The notes under the pieces were generated by a model. It saw only the letters and a list, made by a program, of their open reading frames with translations. It ran no database searches and was not told the origin of the DNA. Shown here piece after piece: positions 6,991 through 15,328 of a stretch of DNA of 31,807 bases. The stretch is from CAITQP01 sp964387965 (GTDB lineage: Bacteria; Patescibacteriota; Minisyncoccia; Phycocordibacterales; UBA9973), in the NCBI GenBank assembly GCA_964387965.1, contig CAYLXO010000009.1:1-31807 (forward strand), in the 5' to 3' direction. The translations under genes were made by a program, and so were the position numbers. Every line of letters begins with the position of its first letter. Within the stretch, counting starts at the first letter, position 1.

Positions 6991-7764
6991 TTATGGACAT
7001 GTTGTTGCACCCAATGAAAGACATGCGTTGGTTGCTGACCCGTTAAATACTCTCACCTGACCAAGACCTGTTGCGATAATGGTCTGCTTTAATGTTGGGT
7101 CAAGCCCAGATGTCATTTCAATCAATAATGATTGAGTATTGATTGCAGCTGTACTTCCTGTCGCCCATGCCGAACCCAGTGGATTATATCCAATACATGA
7201 TGATGGATTCGTACAGACACTCATTGTCGCATCAGGAAACGGACGTTTAAAGACTATTTGTGCAGAAGTAGCACTACTTGGACAAGAGTAAGTTGATGTA
7301 CCTGTCGGATAACAAATTTTACTTATATATTCTCCACCTGTGATCGAAGTAACAGAAAGACATTCTGCCCCATATGATGTCCCACATGGAAGTGTTGATG
7401 TACCTCCTGTTGTTTGGTAAATTTTATCTCCTTCTGTCCCTCCAGCAACCGGTGTATCTGCAAAGTAAATAAGCTTTTTATTTGTACTACTTGAAGTGCT
7501 TGTTGAGAAATACATTCCATATGCTGGTGCGATTCCCGTCGCAAAAGTAACATTGTTTACACCTGATATCGCAGATTTTTTTGCCTCCTCTATCTTAAGT
7601 GCAACGTTCTGTGCAAGATTGTCGAGTGTCGCTCGCTTATTGAATTCACTAAATTTAAAAAGTGCAATTGAGCCCATGATGGCAAAAATAGAAATGACAA
7701 CAATCATTTCAACAAAAGTAAAACCACTTTCAGTATTATTTTTTTTATTTATGCCCTGTTTCAT
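6991..7764 (-). CDS. GspH/FimT-like prepilin
   Basis: A 257-residue prepilin. The motif is ESG|FTFVEMIVVISIFAIMGSIALF, with E at mature position 5. The helix continues FSEFNKRATLDNLAQNVALKIEEAKKSAISG, the pattern of GspH/FimT pseudopilins. The head domain contains at least six cysteines (CGTSYGAEC, ICYPTGTSTYSC and VCTNPSSC), which would suit disulfide bonds outside the cell. It follows pilD by 18 bases and is first of four pilin-like genes. A minor pilin role in initiation is inferred from family and order. Confidence 0.86.
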   Translation of the reverse strand: MKQGINKKNNTESGFTFVEMIVVISIFAIMGSIALFKFSEFNKRATLDNLAQNVALKIEEAKKSAISGVNNVTFATGIAPAYGMYFSTSTSSSTNKKLIYFADTPVAGGTEGDKIYQTTGGTSTLPCGTSYGAECLSVTSITGGEYISKICYPTGTSTYSCPSSATSAQIVFKRPFPDATMSVCTNPSSCIGYNPLGSAWATGSTAAINTQSLLIEMTSGLDPTLKQTIIATGLGQVRVFNGSATNACLSLGATTCP

Positions 7765-7782
7765 TTCTAGTAGTATTGTACA

Positions 7783-8598
7783 CTAAAATATTCCTGTTAT
7801 CGATGAAAGATCGATTCCGGAGAGAAAAACAATGAGGGTTCCGAGTGCCAAGAATGGTCCGAACGGCAATGCGGTTTTAAATGTAAGACCTTTTTTCCCG
7901 AAGTATGGTGCAAGAAGCATAAGTAAGATACTAACAATAGCGCCAATCCAGAATGAGAGCATGAGCGCAGCGATACCACTCGACATACCAAGCAAAAATC
8001 CAATACCTATCATAAGCTTTGCATCTCCGAGACCCATCCACTTTCCTTTTGAAATATGCCAAAGAAACGAAAATGGCATTGGTAAAATTATTCCGGCAAG
8101 AAACTGCGTGTATGACGGAAAGTGAAGAACAATTGCATCCCCCTTTATAAAGAACATCCCGAGAAGTGTGATAGAAGCAAAAATGAAAACCAACTGATCT
8201 GGAAGAATCTTGTGTTTTATGTCATACACAGACATCACAATAAGAAGCGATGTAATGAGTGCAAAGTACGAAAAGAGGATGGCAAACAACAGTGGATTTT
8301 CAGGAAGAAGGTACTCAAAGCGCCATGAGAGTGCAACAAACAAAAACCCTGTGACTGCTTCAACAACTGGATATTGCCATGAAATTGGCGCTCGACAACC
8401 TCCGCATTTTCCACGCTGACTGAGAAAACTGCCGATTGGCACAAGCTCGTACCAATAGAGTGTCTTTGCACAAGTCATACAAGCTGAACGACCCCCGAGT
8501 GTACGCCCGGTTCGGAAACGTAAAATAACAACGTTTAAAAAGCTTCCGATAATTGATCCAAAAATAAAAACAATAATATCTGCTACTGTGCCTATCAT
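7783..8598 (-). CDS. pilD: Prepilin peptidase/N-methyltransferase
   Basis: A 271-residue integral membrane aspartic protease that cleaves prepilins at the Gly|Phe site and methylates the new N-terminus. In a reading that begins 4 codons upstream at a TTG, the N-terminal domain has GSFLNVVILR and a CxxC...CxxC pair (C44, C47, C69, C72). The catalytic aspartates are D130 (SVYDIKHKILPD) and D196 (GLGDAKL). About six to eight membrane helices follow. I chose the ATG at 8598 rather than the TTG at 8610. It leads the run with the four minor pilin genes, its likely substrates. Confidence 0.95.
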   Translation of the reverse strand: MIGTVADIIVFIFGSIIGSFLNVVILRFRTGRTLGGRSACMTCAKTLYWYELVPIGSFLSQRGKCGGCRAPISWQYPVVEAVTGFLFVALSWRFEYLLPENPLLFAILFSYFALITSLLIVMSVYDIKHKILPDQLVFIFASITLLGMFFIKGDAIVLHFPSYTQFLAGIILPMPFSFLWHISKGKWMGLGDAKLMIGIGFLLGMSSGIAALMLSFWIGAIVSILLMLLAPYFGKKGLTFKTALPFGPFLALGTLIVFLSGIDLSSITGIF

Positions 8599-8710
8599 AT
8601 GTATGTACAATCAAAATGTGATGTTAATTAGGTAAGTGTCCAAGCACCTACCAGCTGTGTGAATACATGAAGTATATCATGCGGAACTTTTTCTAAACCA
8701 GTAATCTGTG

Positions 8711-8750
8711 TAAAAAAAAAAACAAAAAACCGCCAATGGCGGTTTTTTGT
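8711..8750 (-). terminator. Terminator of the major pilin gene
   Basis: ACAAAAAACCGCCA (8722-8735) pairs with TGGCGGTTTTTTGT (8737-8750). On the minus strand the hairpin is followed by a run of about 11 U. It separates the pilin gene from pilD. Confidence 0.88.
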
Positions 8751-8769
8751 TAAGTGACGTCAAACAGAA

Positions 8770-9219
8770 CTAGTTACAAGTGTGAGCTGTAATTTCTGAT
8801 CCAGCAACTGTTGAAGCTGCAAGCTTTGATGTTCCTGTGTAGTCTACACAGTATGATCCAGTACCTGCAGTATTATTAATTGCAACCGCCCACTTTCCTC
8901 CCTGTGATGGAAGTGTACCATCTGAAGAACACCATGTTCCTGTACCTGTTGAAGTGAACAAACTACCCAATCCATTGTTAGCAGTTTCAAACAATGTTCC
9001 AGATGTTGTTGCACATACACCAGCAGTAAAAGCTGTACCTGTTCCAGAATAAAGCTGGGCCTGTGCACGCATGCTTGAAAGCTGACCTGAGATCTTTGAG
9101 TCCTTAGCTTTGTTCTGTGCTGATCCAAGTGATGTAAGCACGATTGTAGCTAGAATACCGATGATCGCAATAACAACGAGCAATTCGATAAGTGTGAAAC
9201 CTTTCTGTGAATTCTTCAT
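8770..9219 (-). CDS. pilA: Major type IV pilin
   Basis: A 149-residue prepilin. A short leader MKNSQKG is cleaved before FTLIELLVVIAIIGILATIVLTSL, the classic N-methylated pilin helix with E at mature position 5. The head domain (about 50-149) is rich in Gly, Ser and Thr and has four cysteines (VCATT, TWCSS, YCVDY and HTCN at the C-terminus), which can form two disulfides. It has its own terminator, and pilC upstream ends in another one. Separate transcription fits a highly expressed major subunit. The leader contains a small palindrome, TGTAC-AAAA-GTACA (9251-9264). Confidence 0.93.
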   Translation of the reverse strand: MKNSQKGFTLIELLVVIAIIGILATIVLTSLGSAQNKAKDSKISGQLSSMRAQAQLYSGTGTAFTAGVCATTSGTLFETANNGLGSLFTSTGTGTWCSSDGTLPSQGGKWAVAINNTAGTGSYCVDYTGTSKLAASTVAGSEITAHTCN

Positions 9220-9250
9220 AATTCTAAAAATAATTTACTAATGTGTCCTA

Positions 9251-9264
9251 TGTACAAAAGTACA
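9251..9264. promoter_or_regulatory. Small palindrome in pilin leader
   Basis: TGTAC and GTACA are separated by AAAA, about 32 bases upstream of the pilin ATG. It could be an operator or an mRNA hairpin. A TATAAG hexamer lies just upstream on the minus strand. No -35 match is convincing. Confidence 0.35.
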
Positions 9265-9363
9265 CATTCTCTTATACATAAAAACGACCTTATTACTTTG
9301 TAATGCAGAAATTATATCACTTAGGAAGTCTACAAAATAGCAATCTCCCATGTGGATAAAGCA

Positions 9364-9398
9364 AAACCCCTTGAAAAACATTGTTTTTCAAGGGGTTT
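9364..9398 (-). terminator. Terminator after pilC
   Basis: AAACCCCTTGAAAAAC pairs with its complement around ATT. It begins 12 bases after the pilC stop and closes the pilN-to-pilC transcription unit. Confidence 0.82.
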
Positions 9399-9409
9399 CT
9401 GCGTCTTTG

Positions 9410-10612
9410 CTAAATTGATGAAGCAATGTTGTAAATCGGCATAAGCACTGAAACAAGAAGTACCCCCACCCCAAGACCGAGTACGATAATCATGACTGGT
9501 TCGATAAGTCCAATGAGTGTATCTACCGCATCATCAACTTCTCGTTTATAAAAGTGTGCAAGTGTTTTCAAAATATTCGCGAGCCCACCGGTTTCTTCTC
9601 CCACCTTTACCATCTGGACCATAATCTGCGGTACATGTTCATGTTTTCCGAGCGCATCAGAAAATGATTTTCCAGCTTTCACATCTTCGGTACATGCTTC
9701 AAGAATAGTGCGATACACCTTACTTCCCACCACTTTACTTGTGATTTCAAGTGCACGGATAATCGAGACTCCTGATGTCAAAAGCGTATCCATGTTGTCT
9801 GCCATACGTGACAAGTAGAGCTTTGTGTACAAATTTCCGATTGCTGGTGCAGAAAGACGAAGATTGTCGAGATAGTTCTTTCCGCTTTCAGTTTGCGCAA
9901 GGTACACAACATACCCAACTGCTATAACCACAAAAATAAGTACAAGTAGGCCGTAGTTAACAAAAAATTCTGAAATACCGATAACTATCTGTGTATATAC
10001 TGGAATCGCCTGGCCTGACGATTTGATGATGACTGACAGTTTTGGGATAACAAGCACAAACATGAGCGTCATAACAATGATAAACACTCCAATAGTGAAT
10101 CCAGGATACACGAGCGCATTCTTTGTCTTTGAAGTAAGTTCGTATTGGCGATCCAAATAGTCTGCCAAATATGAGAATACTTGATTCAACTTTCCAGATT
10201 CTTCACCTGAGCGCACCATGTTTATGTAAAAATCAGAAAAAACATCTGGATGTTTTGCGAGTGCCCCAGAAATAGGAGTACCAGCTTGAATATCATCTGT
10301 AACAGCAAGTAGTTTTCTCTTCAAAAGAGGGTTCTCTGCGTTATTTGCAAGAAGAGAAAATGCTTTGAGCGCTGATACCTGCGCTTCGAAGAGTGTTGAA
10401 ACCTGTCGTGACATAATCACGATATCTTTCTGTGGTACTTTTTCAAAAAGAGTAGTCTGGAGAAATGACTTTTTCTCCTCTTCGCCTTTGATAGAAACTA
10501 CTATCAACCCACGACGCTGAAGCGCTGCGATTGCAAGATCTTTGCTCGCAGCATCGATTGCTCCTTCTTTCTTTTCACCAGTATTTGTAACAGCTTTATA
10601 ATTGAAAGTCAT
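9410..10612 (-). CDS. pilC: Type IV pilus inner-membrane platform protein
   Basis: A 400-residue platform protein of the T2SSF family, which links the cytoplasmic motors to pilin assembly. Two T2SSF repeats are visible: SRQVSTLFEAQVSALKAFSLL with MVRSGEESGKLNQVFSYLADYL (about 66-175), and LSRMADNMDTLLTSGVSIIRALEI with MVKVGEETGGLANILKTLAHFY (about 270-385). Hydrophobic membrane segments follow each repeat (about 167-190, 208-238 and 372-400). The length is normal. It begins 4 bases after pilT, with no Shine-Dalgarno. Confidence 0.96.
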   Translation of the reverse strand: MTFNYKAVTNTGEKKEGAIDAASKDLAIAALQRRGLIVVSIKGEEEKKSFLQTTLFEKVPQKDIVIMSRQVSTLFEAQVSALKAFSLLANNAENPLLKRKLLAVTDDIQAGTPISGALAKHPDVFSDFYINMVRSGEESGKLNQVFSYLADYLDRQYELTSKTKNALVYPGFTIGVFIIVMTLMFVLVIPKLSVIIKSSGQAIPVYTQIVIGISEFFVNYGLLVLIFVVIAVGYVVYLAQTESGKNYLDNLRLSAPAIGNLYTKLYLSRMADNMDTLLTSGVSIIRALEITSKVVGSKVYRTILEACTEDVKAGKSFSDALGKHEHVPQIMVQMVKVGEETGGLANILKTLAHFYKREVDDAVDTLIGLIEPVMIIVLGLGVGVLLVSVLMPIYNIASSI

Positions 10613-10616
10613 AGTA

Positions 10617-11675
10617 TTACATCAAGCGTTCAAGCCCTTTTGGATTCATAGAATGCAGATATGCTGATTCCATTGTGATTTCTCCTGCACGTACAAGATC
10701 AAGAAGAGAGCGATTCATATCAACCATTCCCTGCTCTGTGCCTGTTTCAATTACAACATCAATTTCGTGAGTGCGTTTTTCACGAATAAGGTTTGCAACT
10801 GCATTGTTGTTGATAAGAAGTTCGTATGCAGGAACGAGACCACCAGTAATGCGAGGAATGAGACGCTGAGAAAAAATTCCGAGTAGTGATCCTGCAAGCT
10901 GCGATCGAATTTGATCCTGTTGTGATCCTGGGAATGAATCAATAATACGATCGATCGTTTGTGCAGCACTATTTGTATGAAGCGTAGAAAGTACCAAGTG
11001 ACCAGTTTCAGCTGCAGTTACTGCAGTCGAGATAGTATCTGCTGAGCGCATTTCCCCGATCAAAATGACGTTCGCATCTTCACGAAAAATACTGCGAAGC
11101 GCTGTTGGGAAATCTTTTGTATCAATTCCTACTTCACGCTGGTCGATAATCGATTTCTTTTCTTCAAAAATATATTCGATTGGATCCTCAATTGTCATAA
11201 TGTGTTCCGCGCGTTCGGTATTGATGTATTCAATCATCGAAGAAAGAGTTGTTGATTTTCCTTGTCCAACTGGTCCCACAACAAGGAAGAACCCCTGTTT
11301 CTTTTGGGCAAATTTCTTCAAAACTTCTGGGAGCTTAAGCTCAGGCATCGCTCGAACCTTTGGAATAAGACGGAATGCAATACTAATTGCACCTTTATGA
11401 AAAAAAGCGTTTCCACGCAAACGCGCTTCGCCTTTGTGGTCGTATGAAAAATCAACTTCTTGTTCTGTGACAAAACGCTCGTATCGTTTCTGATCAAGAA
11501 TCGTTTTTAGAATTCCAAGTAAATCTTCTTGCTTAAGTTTTTCTTGGTTAACAAGAGAAAGAAGTTGAGTAGCAACTCGAATTGTTGGAGCTCGTCCTGC
11601 TGAAAGATGAAGATCAGAACCTCCCTCTTTGATAAGGATGTCTACCAATGATTCGATGAGTGCTTTTGGATCCAT
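10617..11675 (-). CDS. pilT: Pilus retraction ATPase
   Basis: A 352-residue hexameric ATPase that drives pilus retraction. The N-terminal PAS-like part begins DPKALIESLVDILIKEGGSDLHLSAG. Walker A is GPVGQGKST (about 134-142), slightly off the usual GPTGSGKST. The Asp box and Walker B are in EDANVILIGEMRSADT; the family normally has GEMRD, here S. The His box GHLVLSTLHTNSAAQTIDRIID is intact. It lies 8 bases after the response-regulator gene and 4 bases before pilC. Confidence 0.95.
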   Translation of the reverse strand: MDPKALIESLVDILIKEGGSDLHLSAGRAPTIRVATQLLSLVNQEKLKQEDLLGILKTILDQKRYERFVTEQEVDFSYDHKGEARLRGNAFFHKGAISIAFRLIPKVRAMPELKLPEVLKKFAQKKQGFFLVVGPVGQGKSTTLSSMIEYINTERAEHIMTIEDPIEYIFEEKKSIIDQREVGIDTKDFPTALRSIFREDANVILIGEMRSADTISTAVTAAETGHLVLSTLHTNSAAQTIDRIIDSFPGSQQDQIRSQLAGSLLGIFSQRLIPRITGGLVPAYELLINNNAVANLIREKRTHEIDVVIETGTEQGMVDMNRSLLDLVRAGEITMESAYLHSMNPKGLERLM

Positions 11676-11683
11676 AGTCTAAT

Positions 11684-12073
11684 TTATGCCTTCTTGAGCT
11701 TGCTAATAATTTCTGTAACTTGTGTGATAACTTCTGCTGGAGTAGTTGATGCCTTTACGATGTACCCACTTGCACCGAGATCTGTTCCGCGTTTGATGTC
11801 TGACTCTTGCCCGCGATTTGAAAGAATAATACGAATTGAGTTCTGTGCGAGATTTTCATTCTTCATTTTTTCGAGCATCTCAAATCCGTCAACAACTGGC
11901 ATCACAATATCAAGAAGCATAATGTCAGGGACGTACCCTTCACGAAGTTTGTCGAGTGCTGGGAGCGCACCAAGAGCAGTGGCAACTTCATAACCATTCT
12001 GTGAAAACTTAAGCGCGTACATGTCGAGCAAGAAACTGTCGTCATCTACAATTAGGATTTTCTTATTTTGCAT
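11684..12073 (-). CDS. CheY-like single-domain response regulator
   Basis: A 129-residue receiver domain with no output domain. The acidic pocket is D10-D12, the phosphorylation site is D55 in LLDIVMP, the conserved hydroxyl residue is S84 (ILSN) and the lysine is K106 (YIVKAS). All residues needed for phosphotransfer are present. It sits between the PilB and PilT motor genes, which suggests that it tunes pilus extension or retraction, as receiver proteins do in several pilus systems. No histidine kinase is encoded in the window. That role is inference from position. Confidence 0.93.
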   Translation of the reverse strand: MQNKKILIVDDDSFLLDMYALKFSQNGYEVATALGALPALDKLREGYVPDIMLLDIVMPVVDGFEMLEKMKNENLAQNSIRIILSNRGQESDIKRGTDLGASGYIVKASTTPAEVITQVTEIISKLKKA

Positions 12074-12098
12074 ATCAGTACAATTATATCACTTATTA

Positions 12099-13835
12099 TT
12101 AGAGATTGTATATCTCTTGAAATGGGATTTTACCCTCTAGACACTTAATAATGGCGTTTTCCTTCATTGTAAGGAAACCTTTGGCACGAAGTAATTTATA
12201 AATCTCAGTATCTACAGGCTTTTTAAGGATAAGTGCCTGAAGATCTGGGTCCGTTGGGTACATTTCATAGATTGCCATACGCCCTCGTGTTCCGATTGGA
12301 CATTCGGCTGAAGGCACAGCCTCGGTAAAGTTACCTCCGACGGGAACTTTTGATCTAAATTCAGCCGGTAGATCTGAAAACTGTTTCTCCATCATATCGC
12401 GAAGCGCTTGCTGATTTTCAACTACGTGTACAGACGATGGACAGGTTGTACGCACAAGACGCTGGGCAATCGAAAGAATAAGCACTGGCGCAATCAAGTA
12501 TGGATCCACTCCCATATCAATAAGACGTGGAATAATACCCGCTGCATTGTTGGTGTGTAGTGTTGAGAATACAAGGTGACCCGTAAGTGCTGCTTGAATT
12601 GCAAGCTGTGCAGTTTCTGCGTCACGAATTTCTCCCACCATGATAATGTCTGGGTCCTGACGCAAAATTGAGCGAAGTCCTGACGCAAATGTATACCCGA
12701 TTTCAGGCATCACCTGAGATTGGTTTACATCCGGAATGTGATATTCCACTGGATCTTCAAGTGAAACAACGTTTGATGTTTCGCGATCAAGTTCATTGAG
12801 CACTGAATAAAGTGTTGTAGATTTACCCGAACCAGTTGGTCCTGTGATAAGGATGAGTCCGTATGGACGATTAAGTGCATCACGAACCATTTGCAAATAT
12901 TCTGGTGGAAGTCCGAGTGAATCGAGCGGCTTTACTCCCTTCTCACTGTCCAAAATACGAAGCACAACTTTTTCACCATAGTACGATGGCATTGTAGACA
13001 CACGGAAATCAACTTTGCGTCCACCAATTTTTGCAGAAAATCCTCCGTCTTGTGGCTTTCGCTTTTCATCAAGTCGCAACTTCGCAAGAATCTTAATACG
13101 CGCAACAACTCCAGCGTACACATTCATTGGAAGCACGATCGATGTATGCAATTCTCCGTCAACACGGAAACGAACTTTCACTTTTTCACCTGTGTTTTCG
13201 ATATGAATATCGGACGCATTTCCTTCTGTCGCGTTGTTTAAAATAACTGCCACAATTTTGATAATTGGAGCTTCTTCAACAATACGCTCTTCTTCTCCCG
13301 GCTTAAGTGCATCCTGTGCGTTCTTTGTAATATCAACAGAAACATCGTTGTTTGCTTTTTCGATTTCTTGATCAAGCTCTGAAAGTGCTTGTCCAACCTG
13401 CCCAGTAAGCCCACGATATCCTTCAAGAATTGCTTGAAACACTGCGTCCGAAATCACAAAAAGCTTAAACGGCATGCCGTGTTTCTCTGCAATAAACTGA
13501 AGCGCATCCCCTGCTTGCAAATCTTCTGGCGATGTAACTCCCATAAGAAGTGCCCCGTCTTCAATACCAATTGGTACAAAGTGATAGTGACGAGCAGAAT
13601 CTTCCGGAACATATTTTAACAAATCAGTCCCAACTGATTTTGGATCTACCTTTCTCTTTGGAATTCCATAGTAAATACTTTTGACTTCAAGAATTGAGTC
13701 ATCAGGAACTCCTCGCGAAACAAGTGCTCGCTCTAAATTACCTTCGAATTTTTCCTGCGCAAGCGCAAGAACCTCCTGAACTTGTCCTTCAGAAAGTAAA
13801 CCTCGTTTGATTAGTTCCTCAATAAATGGATTCAT
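12099..13835 (-). CDS. pilB: Pilus extension ATPase
   Basis: A 578-residue GspE/PilB ATPase that powers pilin polymerisation. The N-terminal GspE-N domain is at about 5-145. Walker A GPTGSGKST is at 332-340, the Asp box VSLEDPVEYHI at about 357-367, Walker B DIIMVGEIRDAET near 396-408, and the His box GHLVFSTLHTNNAAGIIPRL at 419-437. The zinc tetracysteine normally found after the QRLVR motif is reduced to CPSS (C465) and ECPIGTRGR (C512), so zinc binding is doubtful. A 15-bp hairpin containing a 13-codon ORF precedes the start. Confidence 0.95.
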   Translation of the reverse strand: MNPFIEELIKRGLLSEGQVQEVLALAQEKFEGNLERALVSRGVPDDSILEVKSIYYGIPKRKVDPKSVGTDLLKYVPEDSARHYHFVPIGIEDGALLMGVTSPEDLQAGDALQFIAEKHGMPFKLFVISDAVFQAILEGYRGLTGQVGQALSELDQEIEKANNDVSVDITKNAQDALKPGEEERIVEEAPIIKIVAVILNNATEGNASDIHIENTGEKVKVRFRVDGELHTSIVLPMNVYAGVVARIKILAKLRLDEKRKPQDGGFSAKIGGRKVDFRVSTMPSYYGEKVVLRILDSEKGVKPLDSLGLPPEYLQMVRDALNRPYGLILITGPTGSGKSTTLYSVLNELDRETSNVVSLEDPVEYHIPDVNQSQVMPEIGYTFASGLRSILRQDPDIIMVGEIRDAETAQLAIQAALTGHLVFSTLHTNNAAGIIPRLIDMGVDPYLIAPVLILSIAQRLVRTTCPSSVHVVENQQALRDMMEKQFSDLPAEFRSKVPVGGNFTEAVPSAECPIGTRGRMAIYEMYPTDPDLQALILKKPVDTEIYKLLRAKGFLTMKENAIIKCLEGKIPFQEIYNL

Positions 13836-13848
13836 AGATAATTAAGAA

Positions 13849-13892
13849 TTATGGATGAGGAATCAGTCGTATAAATAATTCCTTATCCATAA
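13849..13892 (-). promoter_or_regulatory. Intergenic hairpin before pilB with mini-ORF
   Basis: The 15-base arms 13849-13863 and 13878-13892 pair with a single G-U exception. On the minus strand the hairpin spans an ATG at 13890 with AGAGGAG about 9 bases upstream. That reads 13 codons (MDKELFIRLIPHP) to a TAA at 13849-13851, 14 bases before the pilB ATG. A leader-peptide or translational-control hairpin is possible. The peptide itself is unproven. Confidence 0.45.
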
Positions 13893-13904
13893 CCCCTAAC
13901 TCCT

Positions 13905-14663
13905 CTATCTTACCGCCTGTGCTGTCTTAAAAGAAATGACATTTCCAGAAATTGTCTGTCCGCCATAGAGCGCCATTGCTTTTACGTAATACATTGTATT
14001 TGGAAGAAGCCCTGTAACTGTTTCTGCAAATGTACCTGGTACTGACTGTGGCTTCTTTGCTGATGTTGTTCCAAGACTTGGTGATGCGCCATATTCAAAC
14101 CACCGTACTGTTGATGTGTCAGCGATTGTAAGCGTGCCATTAAATGTTGCTGTTGTTGTAAGGATAGCTGATGCGTTACTTGTAGAAATCTGTGTAGAGA
14201 TTGTTGTTGTATCAGAACCAAGTGGCGCAAATGGATTTGGACGTCCAGGATTATTGTCTGGAAGTAGTGGACGTGAGAAATCTTGCAATGATGTGAACGC
14301 CTGACTAGTAAAGACTGTACTATCTATCTTGATGCTTCGTACAGAAAGAAGCGTCATAAGAAAGTCATTTCCAATTTGTTCACTTGATTGTGTGTTCACA
14401 CCGCTTGCTGAAAGATCTGGTACTGCACTTGTTCCTGTACCTGTTCCTGCTGTGGTAACAAGACCATCGCCGGTGTTTTGTGCTATATCAAGATTGCCAC
14501 CTAAAAAATATTTATATCCAACACCGCCAAGACCACCAACAACAAGAATAATAATCAAAAATCTGATTATTGATTTTCCTCCCTTTTTTGGAGGAGGGGT
14601 CATCAATGGTCGTGGTGCGACCATTCCCTGTGGTGAAATTGTTTGTGGTGCTACTGGTGGCAT
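13905..14663 (-). CDS. Anchored FN3-domain protein, candidate PilP-like component
   Basis: A 252-residue protein I cannot place in a named family. A Pro-rich cytoplasmic tail with a basic KKGGK (1-30) is followed by one membrane segment (31-53), a Thr/Gly/Ser-rich linker, and a middle stretch beginning LLSVRSIKIDSTVFTSQAFTSL. The C-terminal domain (about 165-250) looks like fibronectin type III (VRWFEYGASPSLGTTS, then LLPNTMYYVKAMAL). It follows pilO by 33 bases and precedes pilB. In pilM-N-O-P operons that position belongs to PilP, and a similar role outside the membrane is inference. Confidence 0.75.
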   Translation of the reverse strand: MPPVAPQTISPQGMVAPRPLMTPPPKKGGKSIIRFLIIILVVGGLGGVGYKYFLGGNLDIAQNTGDGLVTTAGTGTGTSAVPDLSASGVNTQSSEQIGNDFLMTLLSVRSIKIDSTVFTSQAFTSLQDFSRPLLPDNNPGRPNPFAPLGSDTTTISTQISTSNASAILTTTATFNGTLTIADTSTVRWFEYGASPSLGTTSAKKPQSVPGTFAETVTGLLPNTMYYVKAMALYGGQTISGNVISFKTAQAVR

Positions 14664-14696
14664 ATATGCTTCTTATTGTATCAAATACATGGACAA

Positions 14697-15323
14697 TTAT
14701 CCTTTCAACCAATATGTGCGAAGTTTAATAGTATACGAATATCCATTTGGTCCTGTGTTGCCTGGACTGATTCCCACCGGTGTTTTTGTTCCTACAGGAG
14801 AATCAGCCGAAAATTCTATTGATTGAATGTCGCTCAAACGAAGTGATGATTCAACGTCTTTAATAAATTTTAAGAAATTTTCATACGGTGCTACAGTTGC
14901 AAACTCAAGGTCAAAAATGCCGTAATCTTTTGAAGCCTGTGTTACATCAGTTGCGCTTGCGGCAATAAGGGCATTCGGGTTTGTTTCACTCGCTGCTTTC
15001 TTGCTTTTTGCATCAAACTTTGTAGAACTTATCGTCATACCATATGCCTGCGCCATTCTCTGTAGGTCGATAATAAGTCGAATGTTATCAGCTGAATCAG
15101 GCAACAATTGAGAAAGACGCTTTAAATCACTGGCTGAAAGTGTGCTGTACTTTGCAGACAATTCATCACGATCTTTTTGAAGTTCTTGTGCGTTGTTAAG
15201 CGCACTATTATAAGAATCAAGTGTGACTTTCATGTCTTTAATTTCTTTGTATGTAGGATTGGTGAAAAAAAGAAATGAAAGAACTGAAATTGTTATTAAA
15301 ATGATTGGTACTACAAATTTCAT
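14697..15323 (-). CDS. pilO: PilO-like alignment protein
   Basis: A 208-residue protein with one N-terminal membrane helix (about 3-21), a coiled-coil region (about 30-60, KEIKDMKVTLDSYNSALNNAQELQKDRDEL) and a ferredoxin-like C-terminal part. LSQLLPDSADNIRLIIDLQRMAQAYG matches the PilO pattern. PilO pairs with PilN to form the inner-membrane alignment complex of the pilus. It starts 5 bases after pilN, and order and topology support the call more than sequence identity does. Confidence 0.84.
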   Translation of the reverse strand: MKFVVPIILITISVLSFLFFTNPTYKEIKDMKVTLDSYNSALNNAQELQKDRDELSAKYSTLSASDLKRLSQLLPDSADNIRLIIDLQRMAQAYGMTISSTKFDAKSKKAASETNPNALIAASATDVTQASKDYGIFDLEFATVAPYENFLKFIKDVESSLRLSDIQSIEFSADSPVGTKTPVGISPGNTGPNGYSYTIKLRTYWLKG

Positions 15324-15328
15324 ATAGA

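Noticed and set aside
7783..8610. TTG start for pilD at 8610
   Set aside because: It adds only four residues. The ATG at 8598 leads directly into the first membrane helix and is the simpler choice.
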